NCBI GenBank assembly: GCA_902496945.1
Contig: CABVDE010000012.1
Coordinates: forward strand, 1-50,450
Direction: 5' to 3'
DNA: 50,450 nucleotides
From: an uncultured Collinsella sp.
GTDB lineage: Bacteria > Actinomycetota > Coriobacteriia > Coriobacteriales > Coriobacteriaceae
In this document: positions 49,963-50,450 of the stretch, piece after piece
How the letters are laid out: the number at the start of each line of letters is the position of its first letter
Numbering within the stretch: the first letter of the stretch is position 1
Position numbers and translations under genes: made by a program
Notes under the pieces: model-generated
What the model saw: only the letters and a program-made list of their open reading frames with translations
What the model was told of the DNA's origin: nothing
Database searches by the model: none

Positions 49963-50450
49963 CTATACCCCAAAAACGTAGCGGTCTAGGCGGTCGCACG
50001 CTTCCCTTACGCGCGAAAGCGGCAGCGCCAGATTCACGCGAATGTGGCAGGGGCCATGGAACGGGCGGCCGTCCTGGTAGCCAACGCCCACGCGGGCGCC
50101 CTCGTCGAGAAGCCACTGAATATCGCGGCCATGCTCGCGGCACCACTCGGTGCAGTCCAGAAACACCATGTAGGTGCCCTGCGGACGCGAATAGGACACG
50201 CCCTCAAAATGCTCGTCCACGTAATTGCAGAAGTACTCGATATTGCCGGCAAGCACCTGGTTAAGCTCGTCCACCCACTCGTAGCCCTGCGGCCGGTAGG
50301 CGCCGATAAGCGCATACATGGAGAGGACATTCATCTCGTTGTAGTGAGTCTTGTTGGACACGGCGCACACGCGGTCGCGCAGCGTCTCGTTATAGGGCTC
50401 TTCGGTGGTTTCTGTGGGAGAGATTCCGGCATAGGCCCAGCTCAGCGGGC
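49963..50450 (-). CDS. MalY/PatB-family PLP aminotransferase, C-terminal part (start outside window)
   Basis: The minus-strand frame is open from the window edge to TAG-less end at 49963; visible residues run from PLSWAYAG near the edge through NKTHYNEMNVLSMYALIGAY, to GPCHIRVNLALPLSRVREAC at the C terminus. This is the small domain of class I/II PLP enzymes of the MalY/PatB (cystathionine beta-lyase) group; the active-site Lys is outside the window. Function (beta-C-S lyase versus aminotransferase) cannot be settled. Confidence 0.85.
   Translation of the reverse strand, partial: PLSWAYAGISPTETTEEPYNETLRDRVCAVSNKTHYNEMNVLSMYALIGAYRPQGYEWVDELNQVLAGNIEYFCNYVDEHFEGVSYSRPQGTYMVFLDCTEWCREHGRDIQWLLDEGARVGVGYQDGRPFHGPCHIRVNLALPLSRVREACDRLDRYVFGV

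Overview
The window looks like about 50 kb of chromosome from a gut Actinomycetota of the class Coriobacteriia, most likely Collinsella or a close relative. This is inferred from high G+C coding sequence, gene content (a Bifidobacterium-type bile salt hydrolase, a TPP-riboswitch thiM/thiE operon, a helix-turn-helix/AlaA aminotransferase fusion, many DMT-family exporters) and several families of short dispersed palindromic repeats. No rRNA, tRNA, CRISPR array or prophage structural gene was seen.

Layout. Bases 1-9,400: the end of an upstream gene; a winged-helix-like protein with a long RGG tail; a short peptide deformylase; the XRE-AlaA fusion with a TTCAAT operator array; a divergent LysR/EamA exporter pair; the potassium transporter kup; a bile salt hydrolase; and a second, catalytically degenerate deformylase. 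Bases 9,400-18,650: a purine permease, an esterase, a uracil permease, a HAD phosphatase-LysR-MetE-like cluster, and a thiamine salvage operon (thiM, a thiamine-binding protein, thiE) behind a TPP riboswitch with a visible terminator. Bases 18,650-22,250: a decayed patatin gene, a flavodoxin-like reductase, an ArsC-like protein, a COG0523 metallochaperone GTPase and trmL.

Bases 22,400-26,280 form an accessory block with visibly lower G+C: an unknown protein, a DUF4230-like membrane protein, an FxLYD-like lipoprotein, a serine recombinase and a 10-bp-period TTAAC array. Bases 26,270-36,100: a UvrA-like ATPase without the UvrB-binding region, two GNAT acetyltransferases, a TetM/EF-G-like GTPase, MscL with a zinc ribbon, rsmJ, small membrane proteins, an RlmA-type methyltransferase and the remnant of a MATE transporter. 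Bases 36,100-50,450: a second LysR/EamA pair, ung, a short-chain dehydrogenase, a queuosine-precursor transporter with a possible preQ1 leader, prfC, a GntR/ABC operon, a 184-bp inverted-repeat element, a third EamA exporter, a methyltransferase, a ClC channel, a LOG-family protein, a K+ channel, a split-barrel flavoprotein and the 3' part of a MalY/PatB aminotransferase.

The strongest unexplained signal is a group of short palindromic repeats of several sequence families, many with a GGGAC core, that sit on the stop codons of host genes. In two unrelated genes (trmL and the TetM-like gene) the repeat supplies the same last two codons (Cys-His) and the TAG stop. The second candidate is the XRE-AlaA fusion, which has an internal ribosome binding site and ATG that would also yield a free aminotransferase of AlaA length, plus a phased operator array upstream.
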